Source: Desulfamplus sp. (GTDB taxonomy: Bacteria; Desulfobacterota; Desulfobacteria; Desulfobacterales; Desulfobacteraceae). From it: DNA of 64,000 nt. The stretch is taken from NCBI GenBank assembly GCA_015232465.1, contig JADFZO010000001.1:1-64000 (forward strand), in the 5' to 3' direction. A program made the translations under genes and the position numbers. Positions 1-8,834 of the stretch are shown piece by piece; the first letter of the stretch is position 1, and every line of letters begins with the position of its first letter. The notes beneath the pieces are model-generated. The model had not been told where the DNA came from. It did not search any database and saw only the letters and a program-made list of their open reading frames with translations.

Positions 1-1869
1 TTCAAAGCTCTTCACAACGCCTCTTTTGGTGGTATAACTATTCACGATAAAGGCGTTATTTTAGATTGCAATCAGGGATTGTCAGAAATAACAGGCTATT
101 CCATGAACGAGTTGATTGGCATGGACGGTCTGTTGCTGATAGCAGAGAAATCAAGAGACTTTGTAATGCAAAATATTCTATCTGGTTACGAAAAACCTTA
201 TGAGGCAGTTGGATTACGTAAAAATGGAGAAGAGTATCCAATTCGTTTGGAAGCTCGAAATATTCCTTATAAAGGAAAAACTGTCAGAGTGGTTGAATTT
301 AGGGACATTACCGAGCAGAAGCGGATAGAGGAAGAGCTTAGGGTCAGTGTAATCAAGCATAAAACAATCCTTGAGGCATTGCCTGTAGGTGTTACTGTAT
401 CTGATAATGCAGGAAATATTGTGGAATCGAACAATGCAGCACAGAAGATGCTGGGTCTATCCAGAGAAGAACATCTGAAAAGAGGGATTCAGGGAAACGA
501 GTGGAATATCATCAGGGAAGATGGTTCTCCCATGCCTCCTGACGAGTTTGCAAGCGTAAGAGCATTGAAGGAAAGGTGTCTTGTTGAAAATGTCGTAATG
601 GGCATTGTCAAAGAGGATAATGAGGTTACATGGATAAGTGTTTCCAGCACACCTGTTCATTTAGAAGGCTATGGAGTGGCGATAGCATTCAGCGACATCA
701 CCGAGCGTAAGCGGACAGAGGAGAAATATCTTACTCTTTTCCGTGAGATGCTTGATGGTTTTGCTCTGCACGAGATTATATGTGATGAAAATGGAAAACC
801 GATAGATTATAAATTTTTGACTGTTAATCCTTCGTTTGAGTGTATGACAGGACTTAAGGCTGCTGATATAGTTGACAAAAGAGTTTTGGAGGTGCTGCCA
901 GATATTGAAAAATACTGGATTGAAATTTACGGCAAGGTTGCCATTACAGGTGAACCCGCATTTTTTGATAACTATTCCGATGAATTAAAAAAGCATTTTG
1001 AGGTAAAGGCTTTTAGACCCGCCTATGGTCAGTTTGCCTGCATCGTTTCTGATATTACCGAGCGAAAGCAGATGGAGATAAAGCAAAGAGAGCTTGAAGC
1101 CACGAACCTGCGACTTCAAAAAACTGAAAGCCTTGCACAGATGGCTGGTGGAATTGCACATATTTTCAATAACTATCTTTATGCTGTAAGCGGGAATTTA
1201 GAGTTAGCTTTGTATGATTTACCAGAAGATTCCTTGATTCGTGAAAGGCTCATGGACGCAATGAAAGCAGCTCGTAGATGTGCTGATGTAAGCGGGTCTA
1301 TGCTTACATATCTTGGACAGAGTTTTATTCAAACGGAATCTCTTGATATTGCAGACTTTTGTCGAAAGCATCTGCCAGACTTTCAATCATCAGTTCTCAA
1401 TGACATCACCATAGAAGTAAAACTGATGGATACAGAATTGCTTGTCCGTGCAAATGCTGGGCAGATGCAGCAGGTTCTGAATCATCTGATTACCAATGCT
1501 TATGAGAGTATTGGTGAGAATAAAGGCAGAATTAATCTGATTACAAAAGCTATACCATCAGAGGATATTTCAAAATTCTATATTTTCCCTGCTGATTCTA
1601 AGCCAGCAGCAGATACCTATGTTTGTTTAGAAGTTACTGATACTGGATGCGGCATTTCAAAAGAGGATTTTCATAAAATATCAGACCCGTTTTTTACGAC
1701 CAAGTTCACAGGACGAGGTTTGGGGCTGGCAATTATATCGGGAATAGTGAAATCATGGGAAGGCATGATTGGTGTGAGGAGTGAAGTTGGTCATGGAAGC
1801 TCTTTTATGGTTTTTCTTCCCATGTCTGTTGACAATTCAGTTCGACAATCAAAAAGTCAGCAAGCATAA
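1..1869 (+). CDS. PAS-domain sensor histidine kinase, 5'-truncated by window edge
   Basis: Frame open from base 1 (FKALHNASFGGITIHDKGVILDCNQGLSEITGYS...), so the track start at 79 (TTG) is probably internal. Repeated PAS/PAC signatures (DITERK), H-box-like AGGIAHIFNN, HATPase boxes DTGCGI and GRGLGLAI. Confidence 0.9.
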   Translation, partial: FKALHNASFGGITIHDKGVILDCNQGLSEITGYSMNELIGMDGLLLIAEKSRDFVMQNILSGYEKPYEAVGLRKNGEEYPIRLEARNIPYKGKTVRVVEFRDITEQKRIEEELRVSVIKHKTILEALPVGVTVSDNAGNIVESNNAAQKMLGLSREEHLKRGIQGNEWNIIREDGSPMPPDEFASVRALKERCLVENVVMGIVKEDNEVTWISVSSTPVHLEGYGVAIAFSDITERKRTEEKYLTLFREMLDGFALHEIICDENGKPIDYKFLTVNPSFECMTGLKAADIVDKRVLEVLPDIEKYWIEIYGKVAITGEPAFFDNYSDELKKHFEVKAFRPAYGQFACIVSDITERKQMEIKQRELEATNLRLQKTESLAQMAGGIAHIFNNYLYAVSGNLELALYDLPEDSLIRERLMDAMKAARRCADVSGSMLTYLGQSFIQTESLDIADFCRKHLPDFQSSVLNDITIEVKLMDTELLVRANAGQMQQVLNHLITNAYESIGENKGRINLITKAIPSEDISKFYIFPADSKPAADTYVCLEVTDTGCGISKEDFHKISDPFFTTKFTGRGLGLAIISGIVKSWEGMIGVRSEVGHGSSFMVFLPMSVDNSVRQSKSQQA

Positions 1870-1896
1870 TTTATGCACCAGATAGCCCCTCTCTCT

Positions 1897-4425
1897 TTAG
1901 CTCTTCTTTTTCTTTACCAACTCCATACTAAAATCCTCCATCTGATAGATACACAGCCCATCTACATAAAGAAGCCCATCTGCTGTTATCTTTTGGCAGT
2001 TGTTATCTTTATCTTTAATGTGTGCCATAATCTCAATTTTACTGCATGATGGGATAATCTGACCCCTGTAAATCCATTTATGGGTATGTGGGCTTAATAC
2101 TAACTCGTAAAGCAATGGATCATATTTCCAAAGTTTGAGCGAGTAAAACTTGATGAGTTGAAGAAACGACTCTACCCCAAGAGAGCCAGGGCATACTGGG
2201 TCTTGATAAAAGTGGGCTTTAAAAAACCACTCATCAGGATCAACCAATTTTGTCCCCTTTATAAAACCTTTTTGGTATTTGCCCCCATCAAATGAAATCT
2301 TATCAATTGTGTCAACCATACGAATAGCCTTTGCAGCCATACCGTAATTAATAGCTGTGTCAGTATCTTCAATCATATCATCAGGAGTTAAAGGGTGGTG
2401 ATCTTTTAGGTAAAATTTATCGCTACTATTTGATTGTTCTGATTGCGTATCGTGCAGATGAGAGCTTTTTATCCCAGCCTGATTTTTAAGGGCTTGGGCT
2501 GTAAAAAAGCCAAAATTTGTCGAGCCTTTGTAGATGTATTGCCCATCTTTTAGAACCTCCATAAGAAAATTTTGGATAATTAGCCCCCCAGCATGAGATA
2601 CAGATGTCATTTTAGATCGCATGGTTAAGGTTCCAGATTCACGAGTTACTGGCTCAAAAATTTGAGCCTCACCACCAAGATTTCTGAAAAATAGCCTCTC
2701 TTTGCTCTTTAAAGCAGAGCCAACATAAGCTGCAAGCCAACCGCAAGGCTGCAAGGCAATCTCAAGCAAAATGCAAAATGGCAGATAATCTGTGTGAGCT
2801 GCCCTAAAATACCACCCATTGCTTGGCATATCAAATTGAGCCTCTATCCATCCACCACAAACCATCTCCCAAGGTTTTGCATCAGCTTTTATAACTCTAT
2901 CCATAAAAAAGTATGGGGGACCAGGAAGCCTTGCAATCTCTCGTTTTTCATCAAAATCCTTATATTTTTCCCCAAATGCTTTTGATGGGCTACCAATTGC
3001 AAACTCAACTATTTTATCTCTGTCAAATAGCGAAGGAGTTGATAAAAGAGATGCACCAATAACCACTTCAACATCTTGAAAATCGACCACATCTGATGAA
3101 CTATCTTTAGATATTGAGTTGCAAATCTCTTGAACAAAACTTTTTGCCCCTAAATTTAGATCAATCAGATCAATCCCCCGTTTTTTAAAGGCATTTTTAA
3201 GTGAAAGCGATACCATTCCACCCTCCCAAGCTCCCCAATTTATTGAGATAAATCTGCACCTGTCAATATCAATCTCTTTGCTGCTTTTTTTAGAGTTTGC
3301 AAGATGTTGAGCTGTTTTATTTAGCACCTCATTTGCCATTGCATAATCAACCTGACCAACATTGCCATACCTTGCTGCAACTGATGAGAAAAAGAGTACA
3401 AACTTTAGCTTCTCCTTAGCCGTAGCCTTTAAAAGATTCTCCATACCAACGACTTTTGTATCAAAAACTGCATCAAATTGGAATAGAGTTTTATCAACTA
3501 TCAGCTTATCTTCTAAGACTCCAGCACCATGAACAACTCCAGTTATTTTTCCAAAATTTTGTTTTGCATCTTTAAGAGCTTTGTTTAGCTCTTCAAAATC
3601 TCTAATATCAACGCTGTAATATTTAACAAAAGAGCCAGCAGCCTCTATGCGTTTAAGATTTTGGCTTATCTCTCTATTTGAAGATATTTTTTTATAGATT
3701 GCCTGAAGTTCAGAAGGGGTAGGGGCTGATTTAGATTTAAAGATATTTAAAAGGATCGCTTTTTTTATATCAACTTCAGATACTAAGCCATGTAGCCACT
3801 CTGGTTCTGGCTCTCTAAGCAGAGGTGATCTTCCAATAAGTATTATTTTTGGTGAAAATGTAGATGCAAGCTCAACAGCACATTCAGCAGTAACGCCTCT
3901 TGCTCCGCCTGTAATTACAATGACATCATCGCTATTTAACCTGTTATTTAAAGTCTCAAAAGAGGAAAACAAGGGTATGGGGGACTCTTTTAATTGCGGT
4001 ATTATGATACAATTATCTTTTATGCCAATCTCCACATAATCAGATAAGACAAAATTGCCAATAGCTCTTTTAGTCAGCATAAGATAGATAAGGCTCTGCG
4101 ATATTGAGGAGATAGAAAAATCAAAATCATCAATGCTTATAGGCTCAATATCAATTGCTCTGCATAAAACTTGACTCCACTCAAGTGCTGCTGTTTTTAA
4201 AAGTCCTGCAACTGCCCCTTGTAATGGATTATCAACTTTTCCATCTTCAAAACCAAACGCTCCATTAAGAGATGAGAGGCTCACAAAAAAAGCACTATTG
4301 CCTGATATTTTAGCCTTGGCAGCAGAGTCTATAAGATATTTTCCATTTTGTTTTGCAAGAAGAAAGGATTTTTTAACAAAATCTTTTGAGTGGCTGCTAT
4401 CTGTGATTATAACAAGACCAGCCAT
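1897..4425 (-). CDS. PUFA-synthase-like megasynthase, C-terminal part: ketoreductase plus two FabA-like dehydratase domains
   Basis: KR motif VIVITGGARGVTAECAVELAS and YAMAN; DH1-like PPYFFMDRV...HTDYLPFCILLEIALQPCGWLAAYVGSAL; DH2 HFYQDPVCPGSLGVESFLQL. The frame is open upstream to the A10 tract at about 4687; ATG at 4425 lies inside the KR domain. Confidence 0.9.
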   Translation of the reverse strand: MAGLVIITDSSHSKDFVKKSFLLAKQNGKYLIDSAAKAKISGNSAFFVSLSSLNGAFGFEDGKVDNPLQGAVAGLLKTAALEWSQVLCRAIDIEPISIDDFDFSISSISQSLIYLMLTKRAIGNFVLSDYVEIGIKDNCIIIPQLKESPIPLFSSFETLNNRLNSDDVIVITGGARGVTAECAVELASTFSPKIILIGRSPLLREPEPEWLHGLVSEVDIKKAILLNIFKSKSAPTPSELQAIYKKISSNREISQNLKRIEAAGSFVKYYSVDIRDFEELNKALKDAKQNFGKITGVVHGAGVLEDKLIVDKTLFQFDAVFDTKVVGMENLLKATAKEKLKFVLFFSSVAARYGNVGQVDYAMANEVLNKTAQHLANSKKSSKEIDIDRCRFISINWGAWEGGMVSLSLKNAFKKRGIDLIDLNLGAKSFVQEICNSISKDSSSDVVDFQDVEVVIGASLLSTPSLFDRDKIVEFAIGSPSKAFGEKYKDFDEKREIARLPGPPYFFMDRVIKADAKPWEMVCGGWIEAQFDMPSNGWYFRAAHTDYLPFCILLEIALQPCGWLAAYVGSALKSKERLFFRNLGGEAQIFEPVTRESGTLTMRSKMTSVSHAGGLIIQNFLMEVLKDGQYIYKGSTNFGFFTAQALKNQAGIKSSHLHDTQSEQSNSSDKFYLKDHHPLTPDDMIEDTDTAINYGMAAKAIRMVDTIDKISFDGGKYQKGFIKGTKLVDPDEWFFKAHFYQDPVCPGSLGVESFLQLIKFYSLKLWKYDPLLYELVLSPHTHKWIYRGQIIPSCSKIEIMAHIKDKDNNCQKITADGLLYVDGLCIYQMEDFSMELVKKKKS

Positions 4426-4670
4426 ATCAGATAGCTCTTGATTTAAGGCATCATCAATTTTAACTATCTTTGAATCAACCCCATGTTTAGTAAATTGGGA
4501 TTGCAGAGCTATTGCAACATTGTAAGCATAACTACCATCTAAGTTTCCATCTTTATTATCGCACCAATCTGATGATATATAGACCTTTTTATTGCTCTCA
4601 ATGGTTATTAGCTCTGCATCTTTAAAATTAAGAGAATCAATTGGAATCTTTTTAAGAGAGATGACCTGCC

Positions 4671-7600
4671 TTAAAAGTTTTTTTTTTGACAGGAGCTGCT
4701 CTCACAAAGAGATGGCTCTTTTGTTGATGAGACCAAAATTTGCCCGCTCTTTTCAGAGTTATTGCCCATTAGATGAAGTGCAATCTCATCAATTGTCTTT
4801 AGCCGTCCAAGATCATCAGGCGATATTTGTGCTGCTTCTGGCAATTTCTCTTCAAGTTTGGATAGAATCTCAACCCGCTTTATTGAATCAATGCCAAGAT
4901 CAGACTCTATATCCATATCAGGGGTGAGCATCTCAACTGGAAAGCCCGTCAACTCGCTTATGGTCTCAAGTAAAATAGCCATGACTTTGTTGTTTTGGTT
5001 GTTATTTTCGTTGTTGATTAGCTCTTTTTGCTTGGCAATTTGAGTTGTCTCTTTTGGCAAAACGTCAATTTTAGCCTCTGTTCTATTGGCATGATTTTTA
5101 GGAATAAATGTGTTTGTTACTGGATTAGAGGCATTTTTACCATTATTTTTTGAATGCTCAACTATATGTTCAGGTTGAATCCTTGCTTGAGGAGGCTCTT
5201 CAATTCTTAGCTGTTCAACATTGTGAGTATGGTGAAGCTCTACAACAGTTGGGCTTGTGCCAACACGCATCTGATTTGGAATCTCGTGATTTGTTGAAAC
5301 TCTTGAGATTGTTGTTGGCTGCTGATAGTGATGAATATTTTGGTTGTTGTGATTTAGAGATAAGATTGCATTTTCAGCAAAAAAACGGGTCTGCTCCATC
5401 ATTGCTTGCAGTGTTTGGCTTGCTGCTGCTTGAGTCTCAAGAAATTTTTCATGTGCAAGGGCTGTTCGTGTCTGAAGCTCTTGCATTGAATCCATACCCT
5501 TTTGCACCATCTGCATTGCACTAAAAACAAGTGATGGTGGCTGTGAAATATCCCCTTTATTGTTCATGGTAGTTCCTCTTCCTTTTTCCTCTTTTTTGTT
5601 TGGACTATATATTTTTTTTGGCTCAATAATATGAGCCTCTAATTTAGGTTTTAAGTTAGGTTGGTTATCTGATTGCAAATTAGTAGGCGATTGCAAATTA
5701 GTTGATGGGTCAGAGACTAATACTTTTTGAGGCTTAGGCTTTATATTTGCCCCAGTTAAAGCAACTCTCATCATTTTTTTTGCAGGCTCTTTAACGCTAT
5801 CTTCCCACTGATCCAGCATAACTGTAATTCCACAAGCAGCAAGAGAGCAAAGAGTTGAGGCTAAATCGTAAATCGCCCCATTTTTTCCAGCAGATGAGTC
5901 AAAAGCAAAAGATAAGATTTTATTTGAACTCTCAATATTTTTAGACTCTAAAATAGATTTAGTAAGCCCTGTTAAGACAGCCTTAGGTCCAACCTCAATA
6001 AACGCTGTGATGTTTTTCTTTAACATGACCTCAATATTGGACATAAAGCAGACAGGATTTATAAGGTGCTCCCCAAGTATCTTTTTTGCAGCTTCACCAT
6101 CTAATGGGTAATCTTTTCCTGTGGTGTTAGAAAAGACAACTATGTTTGAGCCGTTAGATGGCTTAATCTCAATTGATGATACAATCTCTTTAAAAGGGGC
6201 AACTGCATTTTCAACAAGTTTGCTGTGAAATGCTGCTGCAACAGGCAGTTGAACGCCTCGCACCTTTCTATCTTTGCATATTTTTGATACCCTTTTTATC
6301 TCATCACTTTTGCCAGATAGCACAATCTGATTTGGGCTATTTATATTTGCAACAACAAGATCAAGATTTTCTGCCTTTATAAGCTCTTCTACATCTTCTA
6401 AAGATGCTTTTAGGGCAAACATACTGCCTCTATCTTCGCCATTTAAAGCAGCACCAGCCATAAGTCTGCCTCTTTGAGAGGCTAAATTTAAAAATGTATT
6501 TTCATCTATCCAGTTTGCAGCACAAAGGGCACTTAACTCGCCAAAGCTGTGTCCGCACACTGCATCTGGCTTTATGCCAAATCTTGCAAGAATTTTTACC
6601 ATACCAAGTGTTATAGCACCAATTGCAGGCTGGGCAACATCAGTGCTTCGTAGATTCTCCTCTGCACTCTTTTCATCTTGAGCATAAGGGGGCTGGCTAA
6701 ATATGTAATCTTTTAATTTTACCTTTTTATCATTTAGCCTGTTAAATATCTCTTCTGCCTCTTCAAGTGCCTCAAGAGCCTCTGGAAAGATGGAGATTAA
6801 ATCTCTTGCCATATCAACATATTGGCTACCTTGACCAGGAAATAAAAATCCAACTTTACCCTTATGCTCCCCTGAGCCGTAAAATATCCCTGAAAACTCT
6901 TTATCGCTCTTATCAGATTTGGTTATTTTATTGTGATTGTTCAATGAGTCAATATAATCAATAGCCTTTAAAGCCTTTTTTACGGGATCATCTTTATCAG
7001 TTATCAAGATCAAAAGCCTGTGCTTGTAAGATGATTTAAACTCTTTTCTCAAATTCTGAGACTCCCAAGCGATTTTATGCTCCATTTCGTAGGAGTCTAA
7101 CCCTTCGCCATTTTTTAAGAGTGCAGATGGCTCAATTGACTCCTTAAACTTTAAGATGCTCTTTTTTAAATCCTCTTTTGTGTTGGCACAAAATGGGGCG
7201 ATCTGAACAGTGCCGTCCCAAGATACATGCTCTTTTTTGGGGAGATACTCTTCAAGAAGAGCGTGAAAATTAGAGCCTCCAAATCCAAAAGCACTCACTC
7301 CGCACCTTCTTGGGTGATCTTTAGATTTAACCCAAGGTTTTGCAAGGTGGTTAAGATAAAATGGCGACTTTGTGATCTCAATTTCAGGATCAGGCTCTTC
7401 TGCTTTAAGTGTTGGTGGGATCACCTTGTGATAGAGGCTTAAAACAGCTTTGATAAGACCCGCAGCACCAGCAGCAGCTTTTGCATGACCAACCATTGAC
7501 TTAACAGAGCCAATTGCAGATTTAGAGTTTTTTTCTGAAAATAGAGACTTTAGAGCTGTAATCTCAATCTTATCGCCAACACGGGTTCCAGTTCCATGTG

Positions 7601-8651
7601 CCTCAATAAGCTCAACAGTAGAGGGATCAATTTGAGCCTCTTTGTAAGCTGCCTTTAATGCCCGCAACTGCCCATTAGCGTCAGGAGCGTATATCCCGCC
7701 AGTTTTTCCATCGCTTGATGTGCCAATCCCCTTTATTACAGCATAAATTTTGTCGTTATCTTTTTTTGCATCTGTAAGCCGTTTTAGAACAACCATGCCA
7801 ATACCTTCGCCAAGCACTGTTCCATCAGCATCTTTTGAAAATGGTCTTGCATCGCTTGTGTGAGAGAGCACGCCTGTTTTAGAAAAGCACATGTGCATAA
7901 AAATATCGTTTAAAGTATCAACTCCGCCGCTGATGCACATATCGCTTCTGTGTGCTGCAAGCTCTAAGCAGGCTGTATGGATAGCACTTAGCGAGCTTGC
8001 ACAGGCAGCATCAACAACTGTATTTGTGCCGCCAAGATTTAGGCGATTTGCAATTCTGCCTGCAACCACATTTCCAAGAAGTCCGGGAAATGAGTTTTCC
8101 TGCCATTTAGGCAGACCTTCAGAGATTCTTGCAACTATCTCATCACTCTTTTTACCAGTTATTCCAGACTCGTAAAGAGCCTTTTTCCATAATGGGTGGT
8201 AAAGGCGTGCTCCAAGCGGAATCACAAGCTCTTGAGTTCCAGTAACCCCTAAAATTACACCAGTTCTTAAATGGTTAGATGAAGATGAGTTAGAGGGTGG
8301 GTAACCAGCATCAACAAGAGCCATCTCAGCAACCATAAGAGCCAAAAGTTGAGATGTATCTGTTGCCTCAAGGTTGTTTGGGGGAAATCCATATTTTGCT
8401 GGATCAAAGTTGATTTTAGGGAGAAATCCGCCTCGTTTGCAGTAGGTGTAGTCTGGTGTGGCTGGATTGGAATCAAAGTAATCTGCAAGGGACCAGTGGC
8501 TCTCTTCAGGAATGGGGGTAATGGCATCTTTGCCATTAAAGATTAAACGCCAGTATGCTTTGTTGCCGTTTGAGGCTGGAAAAATAGCACCCATACCAAT
8601 AATGGCTATATCCATAGGCTGACCAGAAAAAGAGTTGTTTAGATTTCGCAC
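4671..8651 (-). CDS. PUFA-synthase-like megasynthase, N-terminal part: KS-AT-ACP (PfaA-like)
   Basis: KS: DAACASSLSAIH, EAHGTGTRVGD, GSVKSMVGHAKAAAG; AT: LFPGQGSQYVDMA, GHSFGELSAL; coiled linker; one ACP with LGIDSIKRVEIL typical of PUFA synthases. Confidence 0.95.
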   Translation of the reverse strand: MRNLNNSFSGQPMDIAIIGMGAIFPASNGNKAYWRLIFNGKDAITPIPEESHWSLADYFDSNPATPDYTYCKRGGFLPKINFDPAKYGFPPNNLEATDTSQLLALMVAEMALVDAGYPPSNSSSSNHLRTGVILGVTGTQELVIPLGARLYHPLWKKALYESGITGKKSDEIVARISEGLPKWQENSFPGLLGNVVAGRIANRLNLGGTNTVVDAACASSLSAIHTACLELAAHRSDMCISGGVDTLNDIFMHMCFSKTGVLSHTSDARPFSKDADGTVLGEGIGMVVLKRLTDAKKDNDKIYAVIKGIGTSSDGKTGGIYAPDANGQLRALKAAYKEAQIDPSTVELIEAHGTGTRVGDKIEITALKSLFSEKNSKSAIGSVKSMVGHAKAAAGAAGLIKAVLSLYHKVIPPTLKAEEPDPEIEITKSPFYLNHLAKPWVKSKDHPRRCGVSAFGFGGSNFHALLEEYLPKKEHVSWDGTVQIAPFCANTKEDLKKSILKFKESIEPSALLKNGEGLDSYEMEHKIAWESQNLRKEFKSSYKHRLLILITDKDDPVKKALKAIDYIDSLNNHNKITKSDKSDKEFSGIFYGSGEHKGKVGFLFPGQGSQYVDMARDLISIFPEALEALEEAEEIFNRLNDKKVKLKDYIFSQPPYAQDEKSAEENLRSTDVAQPAIGAITLGMVKILARFGIKPDAVCGHSFGELSALCAANWIDENTFLNLASQRGRLMAGAALNGEDRGSMFALKASLEDVEELIKAENLDLVVANINSPNQIVLSGKSDEIKRVSKICKDRKVRGVQLPVAAAFHSKLVENAVAPFKEIVSSIEIKPSNGSNIVVFSNTTGKDYPLDGEAAKKILGEHLINPVCFMSNIEVMLKKNITAFIEVGPKAVLTGLTKSILESKNIESSNKILSFAFDSSAGKNGAIYDLASTLCSLAACGITVMLDQWEDSVKEPAKKMMRVALTGANIKPKPQKVLVSDPSTNLQSPTNLQSDNQPNLKPKLEAHIIEPKKIYSPNKKEEKGRGTTMNNKGDISQPPSLVFSAMQMVQKGMDSMQELQTRTALAHEKFLETQAAASQTLQAMMEQTRFFAENAILSLNHNNQNIHHYQQPTTISRVSTNHEIPNQMRVGTSPTVVELHHTHNVEQLRIEEPPQARIQPEHIVEHSKNNGKNASNPVTNTFIPKNHANRTEAKIDVLPKETTQIAKQKELINNENNNQNNKVMAILLETISELTGFPVEMLTPDMDIESDLGIDSIKRVEILSKLEEKLPEAAQISPDDLGRLKTIDEIALHLMGNNSEKSGQILVSSTKEPSLCESSSCQKKNF
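4678..4687 (-). other. A10 homopolymer containing an in-frame A-AAA-AAC slippery heptamer at the ORF junction
   Basis: Minus strand ...TGT CAA AAA AAA AAC TTT TAA; a -1 shift gives ...AAA CTT TTA AGG CAG GTC... which reads open into the KR ORF. Confidence 0.8.
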
Positions 8652-8834
8652 AAAAATTCTCCATATTGCAAAGTTGTTTATTTTAGGCTATCTCTTTTAA
8701 AGTTTTAAAAAAAGAATATATTAATATTGCTATTTTATATAGCCATGCAGTGTTATTTTGACAAAAATTTTACATTAAAACTAAATTTATGACCAAAAGC
8801 AGTATTAATGATTTAACAATTTTAAGGAGAGTTT

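Noticed and set aside
5150-5524. 124-aa + strand ORF opposite the AT-ACP linker
   Set aside because: Antisense Leu/Gln-rich translation of a coiled linker region; not a gene.
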